A stretch of DNA of 64,000 nt, taken from NCBI GenBank assembly GCA_030847615.1, contig JAUMIR010000001.1, positions 291,240,187-291,304,186 on the forward strand, written 5' to 3'. Below the pieces are notes generated by a model. It searched no databases, was not told the DNA's origin, and saw only the letters and a program-made list of their open reading frames with translations. This DNA is from Gambelia wislizenii (taxonomy: Eukaryota > Chordata > Lepidosauria > Squamata > Crotaphytidae). Every line of letters starts with the position of its first letter. The stretch's first letter is position 1. Shown piece by piece: positions 31,291-44,229 of the stretch. The translations under genes were made by a program, and so were the position numbers.

Positions 31291-32081
31291 GATTAGAAAT
31301 GACCAACTGCCCTCCCAGGACCACTCTTCATTAACCTGGACCATAGTCCATCAGAAAAAGAACAAGAGGATCACCCAGATGACACAGACCTCTCCATGAA
31401 ATCCCTTTCTCATCAAGCATCTGTGATCTGCATTTTGGCAAGATACCAGATTGGTGGATTGAGAGATCAGCCATATTGTTTTCTCCATGTCGCTGTGTGA
31501 AAACGACATGTTGGCAACCATAACTGGTGTTTGCCTTGACTTTTGCAACATTGTCTCCCTCCCAGCCAACTGCCATCTGTCACTCTTAGACAGTAAGTTG
31601 GTCTCGCTGTAGATCTACCAGTGCCGTGTGCAGCACTTCACTGTGATGGCTTCAGTGAGCCTCTGTGTCACTCAGCAAGATGCTTTCTTAATGGCCGCAA
31701 CCAGCGCTGTCTGCAACACCATCTCCACTAGTCTGGTCTTATCTTCCCTCACTCCATTAATTGCTCACCTTCATAAGCCTTACTCCAAGATCTGCTCAAG
31801 CCATGGAACTCACCTCCCCCCTCCTTTGATAGTTTTCTCCGAAGGAAATCAGGCTGATAAAAGGTCTGATTGGGAGGCACTGGTCTTGCAGACCTCTCTC
31901 CTTCTGGATAAGTTGTTGAATTTTCAGTTTACAGTTGTTATGTTTTTTATGAGTTGCACTGATAGGCTGTGGGCTTGGGCTTGGGAACCCCTCTACTACA
32001 CACCTGATACACTTTTGTGGTTTCCCCTTGTGTCTTGAAAGGTTGTTCTCTAGATTCATGGGCCCCATTATGTAGACAATA

Positions 32082-35000
32082 ATGGGTGATCTGTGGATCC
32101 TTTCATTTAATGTCAAAGATTTGGGGTCCCACACCAAACAGCAAAAAATCATGAAAGAAATAGCCCCATATAAACCCAATGTGCTTTTCCTTCAGGAGAC
32201 ACACAGTAGATCTGACAATCTGGTGCTGCCTATTTCAAAGTTTGGCCCTCAATTTGTGGCAGGAGGGTCAGGTAAATATTGAGGGGTTGCAATTATATTT
32301 GATAGAGGTACTCCCTTTCAGCTACTTGATATTAAGAGGAATCACAGGGGCAGGTATATCATGATCCAGGGCTTATTGTACAACCAATTTGTCATCCTCG
32401 CCACCTATTATGCCCCACATACCAACCAGGGAATATTTCTGGAGGGTTTTCTCTGCACTTTAGCAGTTTATGCCGAAGGTGCAGTGATGGGGGTGGGGGA
32501 GACTCAAACACAGTCTCAGACCATGGTCTTGACAGGTCTTTCCAGGTGGGCAAAGAATCTTCTCAACCCCCATTCCTTCCTGAGGCAATGCTTGCACATC
32601 TGGGCCTTATAGATCTGTGACGTATGTTTCACCCAACAGACAGGTCGTACACCTTCTACTTGGCTGGTCATTAGTCTTACTCTAGGATCAACCATTTCTT
32701 CATGAGTAAATCCCTCTTCCCACGAATTAGAGAAGTAACAATTGGGGAAATTCTCCACTTTGACCACACTCCCCTGCTATTAACATGGATCCTAAATCCA
32801 AATGTGCAACCCACCAGGATCTAGATGTTCAACCCCAGATTGTTACTAAATGAGCAGTTTAAGTCATATCTCCAAGTAGAACTAAAACGATTCTATGCAG
32901 ATAACAGAGCCTCCACCACATTGGAGGTTTTATTATGGGACACTATGAAGGCTGTGCTCCATGGTCTCCTCTTACAGGAGGGAGCAAAACAAAAGAAAAT
33001 TAGATCAAATCAAAGTGCCTCATTACATATGGACATCGCTGAGCTATTCAAAATTCATAAACAGTCTCAATGTGACCAAGATCTAGTCAATCTCAATAGA
33101 AAACGCTCAGAGCTGCAAGAGTGGAATATGCATTGGATCCAGACTGACCTCCTCTTCACCAAAGCATATTATTATGACCACAGTAATAAAAACTCTAAGC
33201 TATTAGCTAGATTGGTGAAGAGGAGGGCAGAACGGAAGCTGATATCCAGCCTTACTACCAAGGCAGGTATGATAACCTCCATACAAAAATAAATTCTGTC
33301 GGAATTCAAAATCTTCTACAGGAACTTGTACAGTGCAGAGTAGTCCTCCCCAGACCTGTCAAATTTTGTGAGCTCCCTGCATCTCCCGAAGCTTCATCCT
33401 GATCATAAGGCTTCTCTCAGCAAGCCAATATTGGTGCTTGAAATTGACCAAGTTATTTGCAAGCTTTGACCTGAAATGGCCCCTGGGTGATTTCAGCTCC
33501 ACATTTTACAAGCTCCTTAAGGAAGATCTGACCCCCACATGCTCGGTCTATACAATGAGATTTTAACTATTTCTGTCCCTCCGGACACTTGGAAACATTC
33601 CTGTATTATCCCCATCTCTAAATCCATAGATACCAAGCCCACAACATCAGCCTTTCACCCAATTTCCCTGATCAATCAAGACTTTAAAATAATGTCAACC
33701 ATTATGATATCCAGAATCAACTCCTTTATATCCCATTATGTAAACCCTGACCAGATGGAGTTCATCCCGGGGCGCAGAATGACTGATGCCATTAGGAGGA
33801 CACTTAACATCATTCATCACACTGAGCAATCCTCCCACCCAACATTCCTCTTATCAGTAGATGCCCTTAAGGCGTTTGACCACCTGGACTGGTCTTACCT
33901 GTTTGAGATTTTGGAAGGGATGGGGTTTGGTCCCACTTCCACTAATTATCTTAGAGGTGTGTGCCATGGTACACAAGCAGTGATTCATGTCGATAAGTTT
34001 GATTCTTCACCCATCCCAGTGCAGAGGGGAACAAAGCAAGGGTGCCCCTTGTCCCTGGTCCTGTTTGCCTTAGCAATCGAACCCTTAGCTGACAACATCA
34101 GGTGCAGTCTGCTTATAAAAGGGCCAGAGATTAATGGAAAGGAACATAAACTTTCCCTTTATGCTGATGATGTGCTACTATATATGTGTGGAACGGAAGA
34201 ATCTTTCCCTGCTTTGAAGATTTTGGCTGACTTTGACAGATATGCGGGCTTTAGGGTCAACTTCTCTAAGTCAATGCTATTCTGCCTAAATGTCCCCCTA
34301 TCTTTGCAATTGGAATGGCAAAAAATCACCCAGTTACACTTAAGCCCCTCTGGGTTTAGGTATCTCGGCATTATGATCACTAAAGACCTTAATCAGATGA
34401 TCCACCAAAATTATAAACCTGTCACCCGCTGGCTCAAAGCCCACCTAAAAATCTGGACATTGTTTCACCTCTCGCTCTTAGGTAGAATAGCGATCTTCAA
34501 AATGTTTGCCTTACCCCAGCTATTGTTCCTCTTCCAAAGTATTCCTCTCCTCCCTCCCTCATCCTATTTTCATAAGTGGAAACAGCTTTTGACTGAGTTC
34601 ATATTTGAGAAAAAGAGACCACGATTTCTGAAATGCATCTGGCATATTAATCGTAAAAAGGGAGGTCTCAGAATCCCTAACCTGGAGCTTTCCTTTGCTG
34701 CCTTTCAATTGGCCCAAACTGTCTCTCTCCTTTAAAAAAGTATGACAGCTTTGTGGGTGGCAATCGAAATAGATCAAGAGACCCGATCTCCCTCAAACCC
34801 TTCTACTCACACAGCTCTTCTCATCAACTGAAAAGGATTGCTAATCCTTTTTTGAGGACATTATCACTGATATGGCTCAAGTGGAAATACATGCTAGCAC
34901 CAGCGCCGTCCCCTACACAGCCTTTCGCTTTTCACCCCCTCTTTTTCTATCCTGACAAGCTGAGGCAGTTTAGCTGTTGGGAAGAGAGAGGGGTATATAG

Positions 35001-35944
35001 GCTTCGAGATCTTTTTCAAAATGTCAAACCCAAAACAGAAGCTGAATTACTGCAAAATCTAACCCCCTTCATTCCCAATTGGTTTCAACTCCGCCAGATT
35101 CAATCTTTCCTAAATCGCCTAGCCACCACAGGGTTCTTCCTGCAGTCTCCCACAGCTTTTGAACATATGTGTACATCCCCCAGGTCTCCTTTGAAAGGCC
35201 GAGCTGGCCGGATTTACCAGTGATTCACTGAAGAATCACTCGGTGACACTTTGCACTTCAAAGTGGGCTGAGAGAAGGATCTAGGCACTGAAATCACTGA
35301 CACTGAATGGGCAAACATCTGGACTTCCCTCAATTTGAGGACCCCCGCTCGATAGCTTTGACAGAAACTTTGCTGAAACTTCTATATAAGTGGCATCTGA
35401 TGCCATTGGGTCTCACCAGGATAACTAAAACTACCCGCCCACCTGCTGGAGAAGCTGTGGTGCCCTTGGCACATTTCTCCATATGTGGATGGATTGCCCC
35501 ACGGTCAAGACCTTCTGGTCATTAACTTTAAACATTATCGGCAAGATCACCAAACAACAAATTGCCCCCTCCCCAGAATTACTTTTACTGTCATTATTTT
35601 GGGGTTCCAACAAAAATCTCAAATATAAGAAAATTGTAGCTTTCCTCCTCGCAGTTTCTTGGATTCTGATAGCTAGGAACTGGAAAATAGACATGCCCAT
35701 CATTAACACCTGGCAGCACAAAGTATGGGAGTTGTGGCTAATGGAAAAGTTGGCAGATGTAATGCGGAGATCAGCGGGTCTCACTGGCTCTGCTGGATTC
35801 GTCGAAAGCTGGTTTCTGCTAATTGATTACCTGTCCAACGTGAACGGGGCTGTCCCCCCCCCTTCACACCATGGTAGAATGCGGTGCAATATCCTCCCAG
35901 ATTCTTCCCCGGACATTTTCCCTGGTCCCTCTACCCATGCCTAA
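32082..35944 (+). pseudogene. L1 ORF2 remnant (endonuclease + reverse transcriptase)
   Basis: An APE-type endonuclease begins ILSFNVKDLG with the catalytic-region motif LFLQETH (Glu at about 32196-32198). The frame then breaks at 32280 and several later points. The longest intact part, 33539-34732, is the reverse transcriptase: PISLINQDFKI, FIPGRRMTDAIR, LSVDALKAFDHLDW, GTKQGCPLSLVLFALAIEP and the catalytic YADD at 34160-34171. The C-terminal third continues in fragments to about 35944. Frame changes and stops make it inactive. The YADD site itself is unaltered. Confidence 0.85.
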
Positions 35945-36153
35945 GTGTCTTATCCCCTCTGACACTATGATCACCTTGTTTATCCAGTAGCTCTCAGTGC
36001 TTGTTTTGTAGTTTGACTTTGTAATTTCTTTATGTGTTGATCATGCTGTGGTTTATTTTTCATGCTTATGACGATATCATTGTACTATACAACACAGATA
36101 TGAGACTTTGTTTTCTTGCATATTAACAACATCTTTATTGGGAAAAAAACACC

Positions 36154-36167
36154 ACAACAGCACTTTT
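36154..36167 (+). repeat. 14-bp target duplication of the L1, right
   Basis: Exact copy of 30235-30248. Confidence 0.9.
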
Positions 36168-36182
36168 TGGAAGTCTCTCATT

Positions 36183-36224
36183 CATAGGGTTCCCATTATG
36201 TGACTTGACAGCACATAACAACAA
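36183..36224 (+). mobile_element. tRNA-SINE 3' tail fragment
   Basis: CATAGGGTTCCCATTATGTG and GACAGCACATAACAACAA match the 3' end of the tRNA-SINE family. Confidence 0.55.
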
Positions 36225-37689
36225 AGTGTTTTATCAGGGAAGCAGGTGTTTTTAGCTGTGCATGTATGTATAAGAGTGAGGTAGTATTTGCTCCTTTGTG
36301 TATAGTTGAGATCACTTTAACTTTGGGATTATTATTGCAAAATGACAGCATTACATGCAGGCACAAATCTTTATCTGATTTAACATATTCCATCTTCTTC
36401 ACTAAATGCCCAATTTATAGCATTTTAGAGGATCAATGCGAAGCTAAGCAAAATTTTTGCATATTATGATATATGATTCAGTTACACAGTAACTCTCTAT
36501 TTTTTACTAGGGTTACCCGCTAAAGACATTTTAAAATCAGACTTAAATAGCACAGATGATAATGCTTGCAAGTTGTTCTAGACTTACAAAAAAAAGAAGA
36601 AGAACATATGCAGTGTATAAATAAAGACTACTGCCCTGTTCTGCATTTTTACAAGCTTTCATTTTTTGTTTTTACCAGTTTTTTTGGCATTTTATACTGG
36701 AAGCTAGAAGGAGTTCTACACTATGCCTTTTTAGACCACACTGTCTCCTTTTACATTTACCTCATGTGGGAAGGTTTGGTTCCCCCCACCCACCCAAGAA
36801 TTATGCTCAGTCCTTTCAGTGCATTGAACCAGTAGAATCTATAGATTTTCAGGGGATTGATCTCAGCTTGTGGGTGAACTCAACCTACAGGGCAATCAGG
36901 CTTTTTTAAACAAACAAAAAATCCATTATTTCCAGCCCTACAGTAGATACTTTTAGCCATATGCTGTTACCCCAAAAGTGGTTCCCAGGTTGGTGGGTGA
37001 AGAATCAGAGACAGGCCACATAGTGATGTGAAAAATCTCTTTCCCCCCTACAAATAAAAGATCAGATAAGAATATACAGTACAAGCTTTACTGGCTGATG
37101 CCAACAGACCATATCAGAAGGTCTGTTGGATTTTTCAAATAGGAGTTTTATAACATCAACCATAAATAAAGTATTCTAGTCAATTACATAAAATCTAATG
37201 TTTGCAATATGTCTGCCTCTGAATATGGATACGTGTACAGCTATTTAAATAGGTACGAATAGGAATCAATAAATACCTAGTCTGCTTTTCAATCCAATAA
37301 TTATCTGCTGGCAGCAACCACTGAATATTTAGGGCCAGAAAAAGGTGCGTATAGATTTCCAAAAACAGCCACACAGTGCTTTTTAGAACATCTTACAAAT
37401 AAAACCAGAGAATAGAAATCAGACTGTTGTTCTAATGTTTTGTTTTGTGCAATCAATTTTAAGTAGAAAATTGTGGTTTTCCTATGAAAATGTTTTTTAA
37501 AATATCTTTGGCTTTGAGAGTGATTCCAGCAATTTCTAAGCCATAGCTAATCCCACTTAAACGAACATTGATTAGCAGCAGAATTGACTACCTTCTCAAG
37601 GCATAAAATTGGTGTACTTTTTTGCATAATTTTTATTGAAGTGCTTGTTGGTTTCATAAAGCTTGTTCTTTATCATTTAAAATAATTGC
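36225..37689. other. Intergenic, no recognised feature
   Basis: AT-rich. A small inverted motif AGACCATATCAGAAGGTCT lies near 37107. Otherwise nothing named. Confidence 0.4.
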
Positions 37690-37995
37690 CCTTCATAATA
37701 ATAATAATAATAATAATAATATTTATTTATACCCCGCCCCTCTGTCAAAACAATCGGGGTGGCTTACAAAAATTAAAATACAATGCAGATAAAATCCCCA
37801 AACACCCCCCACCCCCACCCTCCCCCATAAAAAATTATTAAACAATTATAAATTAAAACCAACTGATCTAAAATCACATTTAAAAACAATAAATACAATA
37901 AAATACAATAAATGGCCAGTGGACTAAAAAAAGGCCAGGATCCCCTGAGGCCGGGATCTAATTAGGAAAGGCCTGCCGAAAGAGATCCGTCTTCA
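37690..37995 (-). mobile_element. LINE or SINE 3' tail (TACCCCGCCC type)
   Basis: An AAT microsatellite followed by ATTTATTTATACCCCGCCCC and GGGGTGGCTTACAAAA is the reverse complement of the GTAAGCCGC...GGGGTATAAATA tail that also ends the SINEs at 58632 and 59523. Confidence 0.65.
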
Positions 37996-38004
37996 GTGCT
38001 TCAT

Positions 38005-38222
38005 CATATATGCCTTCAAGTCAACTCCAACTTTTGGCAAATTATCAGAGTTTTCTTGCCAAGATTTCTTCAGAGGAGGTTTGCCCTTGCCTTCCTCTCA
38101 GGGTGAGAGTGTGTGACTTGCCCAAGGTCACCCAATAGGTTTCTGTAGATGAGTGGGGGATTCAAACCATGGTGTCTAGATCCCTAATCCAAAACCTTCA
38201 ACCACTATACTATGCTGGCTCT
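38005..38222 (-). mobile_element. tRNA-derived SINE
   Basis: Tail TATGCCTTCAAGTC at the left and head CTATGCTGGCTC at the right; degenerate but nearly full length. Confidence 0.8.
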
Positions 38223-39478
38223 TCTCATCATATAATACCATATAAATTTGTACGACACCAAAGTATAATTTAAAATCACAATATATATGATTTTTAAAAA
38301 TAAATTACAGCGAAAAAAGAGGTAGAATAGAAAATAAGAGACTATTTTAAAAAGGGAAATACATATAATCAGACAGCTCACTTTATCCAGCTTAATAAAC
38401 TAGTTTGAAATGTCCAGCCAAACAAATAGCTGGTAGATAGATTGCTTCCAATGGGAAAGATTAATTTAGAAGTGAAAATCACATTCAGGAAGCTTAGGAA
38501 ACATTGGCCAAAGGAAGTTAACAATCAATATGTATTATTCCTTTAATTTTTACTAGCTGAGAATCTGAGATTTTCATAGAATAAAATTTTCTAATTGTGG
38601 CAGAACCTAGAAAGCTGGAATGTTGCTAGGCTTCAGGCAAGGTAAGGATCCATGGCAAAGAATGACACTGGCTTTTTGAACAAAAGAAAAGTTGCATTTT
38701 CTGTAGTCAGCTTCCCCTAACATACAGGTTTCACTGGTGTGTGTTTAAGTGTTCAAATAACTTGCTCCTGGCATGCTTAAATGCACATCAAACACCATCA
38801 AGCTGAAACCTTCACAGCTGATTCTGGTATGAATGGAGCATGGACTTGCAGAACATTACATAATGTAATACTAGAAATGCTTTTCTGTTTCATAGGCTCC
38901 TTAGAGGTGTACTTAACAATTATAATTAGTAGTAATAATTTCCATAGCAGATTTAATAGATGAAGTGCATTACATCCCTCAACAACTCATTGTGTAACAA
39001 TGACGGTTGGAAGTGATTCATGGTGACAACAGGATTAAACATGGTAGTAAGAATAGCAAAATAACTGGTGATCACAGGGAAAAATTAAAACAAAAATAGC
39101 AATGGGAAAGAGAGATTTTGCATTCCATTACTATGATAGTGCCAGAAGCCTCAAAGTCAAAAGGCGGGGATTGGAGGACATTAAAACTGAGCCCTGCAGA
39201 AACCTGATAATAATCCACCGGATACTGTTAGTCCTGGATATAAACGTTATAGAAAATATATAGATGCATAGATGGAAGAAGTGTTGCTGTTTATGCCAGA
39301 GGCCAATAAGCTAGAAAATCTGGGAGAAGCAAACTCCTCCACAGAATTGTCAGAGTGGAAATTCCAAGTCCAAAAGTTAATTTAATACTGGAGATATGCA
39401 ATTCACTTTTCCCTCCAGCCAAAACATTTGTTCTTAAGAAATAAGAAAGCAAATAAAGCAGGAAAAAATGATGTAATG
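38223..39478. other. Intergenic, no recognised feature
   Basis: AT-rich; nothing supported. Confidence 0.4.
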
Positions 39479-39818
39479 CAGGTTGAGTATCCCTAATCCA
39501 GAATTCCAAAATCCGAAATACTTCAAAATCCAAAATTGTCCACATGGGTGGCTGTGATAGTGACACCTTTGCTTTCCGATGGTTCAGTGTACACAAACTT
39601 TGTTTCATGCACAAAACTATTAAAAATATGTATAAAACTACCTTCAGACTATGTGTATAATGTATGTATGAAAGGTAAATGAATTTTGTGTTTAGACTTG
39701 GGTCCCATCTCCAAGTTATCTCATTATATGTATGCATGTATTCCAAAATTTAAAAAAGCATTAAATATGGAACACTTCTGTTCCCAAGTATTTCAAATAA
39801 GTGATAAACTGAGCCTGT
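39479..39818 (-). mobile_element. Tigger-type element, CAGGTTGAGTATCC end
   Basis: Left end CAGGTTGAGTATCCCTAATCC, decayed right end GATAAACTGAGCCTG. The interior has GTCCACATGGGTGGCTG, CAAACTTTGTTTCATGCAC and TTGGGTCCCATCTCCAAG. I recall the same order of blocks in mammalian Tigger-group repeats. Non-coding. Confidence 0.65.
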
Positions 39819-39819
39819 A

Positions 39820-40784
39820 GTGGGTAATTTCAGTCTACAGTGATTGTATACATGTGTGTTCACAAAGACACATAGGCCAAGATCCTCCATTAGAGGCAAC
39901 TTTATGATGATGGAGCTATGTCACTAACACAATATGTAGCCATGCTAGTGAATTGCAACAATGCATAATAGGGCACTGTGCAAGATGTCCTGTTACACAA
40001 CAGGGTCCCCCACTGCACAGTGGGACATGGGTGTCAAGACGTGCACTGGGACTGTTGCGCTTCAGGGTAGCAGCCATGCTGTTGCCTGCACTTACACAGT
40101 GGTCCTAAGGGCATGGCTACATGGCAGCTCCCCTCCTGAGAATATGAATGTCACAACAGTGCAATTCATCTTTACACAATTGTAAGTTGGCTTATGATGA
40201 TGCAACTTCCCAACAGGTTGCGAGACAAAATTTCTATATATGACGAATGACTATGGTTCAAAACAGAGAGTCATAGAACTGGCCAGAGGGAAGAAGGCCC
40301 TTGACTTAATCAAAGGTATGAAAGGATTATTTAAGGAAGTTGGGAGTTTGAAGGAAAGCCAAATTAATCAATTATTTCCATTGATCTTCCCCACAGAAGA
40401 TGATGGTAATCTATCTGTATCTCAATCAGTATTTATTAACAGGTAGGGATGTGGAAAAACAATGTCAAAATAGCAAGAGATTAAGTCCTAGGCTGACTGG
40501 TCAATTATAAATTAACAAGCCACCAAATCAAGACACCATACACCTAGTTCTTAAGAAGTTTGCATATGAATAAAAATATGCAACTTGGCTTCTTGCTGAA
40601 AGTCTGAAGTGTAGCCGAAGTATTTTTTTTCTTTGTTTTGTTAACAATGGTCTTCAGTGAGGAGATAAAAAATGGAATAGCGTGGCTATTAACCCATTTT
40701 TTTGTAGTGAAAATCATAATCAAAGCCAGAGTTGTTTGAGAGTTTCAGCAAACATGTGGCTGGCTATGTCAGACAGAGAACTAG
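39820..40784. other. Intergenic, no recognised feature
   Basis: Nothing supported; a chance open frame at 39961-40185 has no family pattern. Confidence 0.4.
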
Positions 40785-40985
40785 CATGGTGTAGCAGTCA
40801 GTGTGTTGGATTGAGGCTTGAGAAATCCTGTTTCCAATCCCTGTTGAGCCAGGAAACTCACTGGGTGACCTCAGGCCAGTCCCTCAGTCACTCTTACCTA
40901 CCACATAGAATTGTTGTTAGGATAAAGTGCTGAAGAGGAGTGCCATTACACTGCTTGAAGCTCACTAGAGGAAAGGCAGGTCCTC
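40785..40985 (+). mobile_element. Second-type tRNA-SINE
   Basis: CTAGCATGGTGTAGCAGTC, GAAACTCACTGGGTGACC, then CACATAGAATTGTTGTTAGGAT and AGGAAAGGCAGGT. It differs from the main SINE downstream of the tRNA head (GTTGTTAGGATAAA body instead of the CAAGAAAACCC body). Confidence 0.75.
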
Positions 40986-40989
40986 TAAT

Positions 40990-41660
40990 AAGTACTTTGA
41001 TCTCTCTCTGACAGAGAATTCCCTTGTCTTCTGTAAGCTTTAAATTAAACAGTGTATTTGCCAGATTTCCTTCATTCCCTAACATGGGGAATCTACAGTG
41101 TGAAGAGGGAATACAGTTTTATATTAGTGGAAATATTTCTCAGAACCCGCATTAACACATTGCTGTAGCTGAGGACAGCAGGAAACCCTGGCCAAAAAAC
41201 AAAAACAACCTGACTGGTATGTAAAGCCCTTTCTTATTTATAGGGATGAGAAGACGTGTGAAGGGTGGTTGAGGATTAGAAATAGCTGTTGGTATAAGGG
41301 CACAGGGGGGCTACAATTATGCCAGTACAGTTATTTCTTTACATACTGTAAACACAGTGTGAGTACAGTATACTAGCTGTACCTGACGTAACATACGCCG
41401 GCGGTGCATTAAGGATGAGTTGCTCTGTTACCCTGCCCCCGTTGCCGCCGCCACCAGTTAACTGCCTGGGTCCTGTCGCAGCGGCAGCAGGGGCAGTGGG
41501 GCAATTATGTGACCCCTTGGGTGGTATCAAAACCCCTATCAAAAGTTGGTCTACTTCTATAACAGAGTAAGTCATGTCTACTATTCAAAAAATCCACTTA
41601 CCGTAATTAGCTGGGAGGTCCATCTTCACTGACGCAGTTCTTACAAAATAAACCATATAT
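40990..41660. other. Intergenic, no recognised feature
   Basis: A GC-rich patch at about 41395-41500 with GCCGCCGCCACC and GCAGCGGCAGCAGG is low-complexity in character. Nothing else. Confidence 0.4.
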
Positions 41661-41965
41661 TAGGTTTCCTGTGGGTTTTTTCTAGGCTGTGAGGGCATGT
41701 GCTGTGAGGATAGAATGACAATAGGACCTTGGCTATGGCAAAAATGCCATGGCAGGAGCATGAAACAATTTAACTACCAACCCTTGAGGGACTCACAGTA
41801 TATAAACCCCATACACCCCTACCCAACCATTCTCTGCAGATGCCAGCCACAGATACAGGCAAAATGTCAGGAATAAACTCTTCCAGAACACGGCCCCATA
41901 GCCCGGGAAAAAACCCACAGAAAACCTATGGATGCCGGCCGTGAAAGCCTTCAACTTCACATCAA
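41661..41965 (+). mobile_element. Penelope-like element fragments (copy 3)
   Basis: Left piece GGTTTCCTGTGGGTTTTTTC (inverted) and right piece CCCAACCATTCTCTGCAGA ... GGATGCCGGCCGTGAAAGCC (forward) are the two outer arms of the foldback Penelope family, with most of the middle replaced by other sequence. The right end has the complete 3' terminus. Confidence 0.7.
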
Positions 41966-41982
41966 ACCATATAATGTTTCCT

Positions 41983-44221
41983 TTCCCAGTGTGCTCACTG
42001 GCAGCTTAGGAAACATACCCAATCAATCCCCTCACTCCCTCAGCCGATCACCAACCACATGCAAATTCCCTCTCCACTTCACAATCCACACCTGCCACTC
42101 AATCTGCATCTACACCCCAGCCTCACAAGGGCCCCTCCCTCCTCTCATCCCCTCAGCCAATCACCACCCACATGTAAAAAAATTGCAATATTTCCCCCCT
42201 AAAATAATAGTGTGTAGCTGAACTGTGTGAAAGGAACACTGCCAATCCAAGCTCCACGCTGCAACAACCGCTTGAAACCCCAGCAGGACACATAACGGTG
42301 TATGTTACACTGGGCACACCTATACTAATACTAATACAATTACACCAGTGGCTGATAATCTTTTCTTTACCAGGTACCCCCTTTAAAGAACTGTTGTTCC
42401 CATGGACCCCCAAGACTTAACTCAAGATTTAAAACCCTAACAATAATAACAATAATACCTGATCACAACAATAATAATGCAGTTACAACAGTGCCTCTTA
42501 ACATTTTCTTTTCCAGTGGCCCCTTTAAATATCTTTTTTCCCCATGAACCCCCAAGACTTTAGATTTAAAACAACAACAACAACAACAATAATCATGCAG
42601 CTACACAATCCATGAAATCTTCCCCCAGAGGCATTTGAGTGGGAGGGAAGACTTTTCTCCTGCTTCTTCCTGCAAGTTTGTGGCTGGAGTGGATTGAGCG
42701 GCAGTGCACAAGCCAAGCCAGCCAGCCTTTGCCTTGGCTCCTGTCACATGGCCACCCCACTGCAGCCAGAAGGTGGTCTGAGCAGCCTTCAAGCCTTCGT
42801 GGACCCCTGTGAGGACACTGAGTACCCCTGGGGATCCCTGGACCCCAGGTTAAGAACCGCTGGTCTAGATACTTGGCAAAAGTAGCATGCAAAAGCTCTG
42901 CCTCTTTTAGAGAGGCAGGGGTCCAGGGACCCTTGTCTACCACTTGTTAAAATAAAAATTCATAGAAAAAGGAGCAAAGGAGTCTCTCCAGCAAGGGGTG
43001 GAATGGTCACCTCTAACTTTTGCGTGAGTCTTTGAGCTCGCCTTTGCCCCACCCCAGGCTGCCTTTGCCCCACCCATAGACTGAGCCTCAGCCTTCCACT
43101 CAAACACTATTTCGAGGACAGCATGCTGGATTCCTATTGGGGGGAGGTTGGTGGCCAATGAGAGGCCACTTTACTCTGTTCTATTCCCCCTCCCTTGCAG
43201 GTTTTGGCTCCTCCCACTGGCTGGAGGGATTTTTTTAGCAGGCAGCAGCCTATCCAGTGCAGCATTTGCAAAGAAAGCCTTCCTCCCCATGGGAAGCAGA
43301 GCCAGGGGAAGCCAGAGGATCCCAAGGGATCCCCAAAGTAGGAAAAAGACGGCCTGGAACCCCAGGGCAGCTTCCCACTATTTCCTCTTTTTGTTTTTGT
43401 TTTTTTGCAGTCTGTAAATTCCTTGGGGCAGAAGGAGGCCACTCAGCATAGGCTCACTGAGAGGTACCTGGCACAGCTTGGGGACAAACTAACCCAGGAG
43501 TAGCCAAAACAGCAGAACCACACAGCAGAAAGGGCACAAAAACAAAGGCTTCAGCTAGCAGCTGTTCCACAGCTCTGACCCACTTTCACACACAGACAGC
43601 AAGGTTCACCCAAAAATATCTGGAGGTCTTTATCTTCAGTTTCAGTGTAAACAAACACAGTATATACACAGCAAATCTCATTAACAAACTCAACAGCAAC
43701 ACTCCTCTTTCTCCACAACACCAACCCACACACAATGCACCATGTGCTTTGGCTGTATAGTAGTGTTTGCTAGTCACCCCTCTGCCTGGCCACAGCTGTG
43801 AACACACCCACTTCAGCTGTGCTACTCTGAGGTCTGTTGCTCCAACATTTTTCCTTTTGCCCTTATTAAAGCAATATTACCCTGACAGAAGGAGGGGGGA
43901 AAGGGATCAAGTTTTTGGATGAAAAGGGGGTGAAGAGCAGAGGAGGGGGGAACCTACCCTGCAAGGTAGGGCAGGAGGAAAAAAGAAGAAAGAAGAGGGT
44001 GGGGAACGCATAGAAAGCAACATTATTTTTTCCCATGCATGCATATTAAGACATCAAGGGGAGCTGGCTGAGTATTTAGTTACTGCAGCTCAACAGGCAA
44101 AGTTGGTTGTAGGCCAAGAAGGTGGTGCTGAAAAACTCCCTCAAGCTGCTGATTGGCCAGCCAACAGAGCACTACAATTGGCTGAGTATGTTTCCTAAGC
44201 GGCCAATCAGCACACTGGGAA
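41983..44221. repeat. Inverted repeat pair 2.2 kb apart
   Basis: 41983-42018 (TTCCCAGTGTGCTCACTGG ... TTAGGAAACATACC) and 44186-44221 (GTATGTTTCCTAAGCGGCC ... CACACTGGGAA) are about 85-90 percent complementary. They may be the TIRs of a DNA transposon whose interior is 42019-44185. No target duplication is evident. Inner content includes the duplicated block at 42345-42593 and unassigned GC-rich sequence. Confidence 0.45.
42345..42593 (+). repeat. Two-copy direct repeat (CCCCCAAGACTT)
   Basis: Units at 42345-42457 and 42488-42593 share CTTTTC, ACC/GGCCCCTTTAAA, CCCCATG-ACCCCCAAGACTT and an AAT/AAC-rich end. About 75-80 percent similar, period about 142. Confidence 0.6.
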
Positions 44222-44229
44222 TGGCAACA

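Larger units (their letters stand above)
30249..36153 (+). mobile_element. Full-length but inactive L1 (Tx1-like) retrotransposon
   Basis: The 5.9-kb insertion is bounded by a 14-bp target duplication, so the 5' end is complete. Order: G-rich 5' end (GGGGGGGCATGG) and 5' UTR, ORF1 remnant, ORF2 with endonuclease and reverse transcriptase, 3' UTR and a short A-rich tail (GGGAAAAAAACACC). The sequence of the reverse transcriptase (FALAIEPLADNIR, YADDVLLY) is of the L1/Tx1-like type common in fish, frogs and lizards, not the mammalian L1 type. Many stops and frameshifts show it is dead. Confidence 0.88.

Noticed and set aside
37690..37730. Functional AAT repeat
   Set aside because: It is the simple-repeat tail that normally ends LINE/SINE copies.
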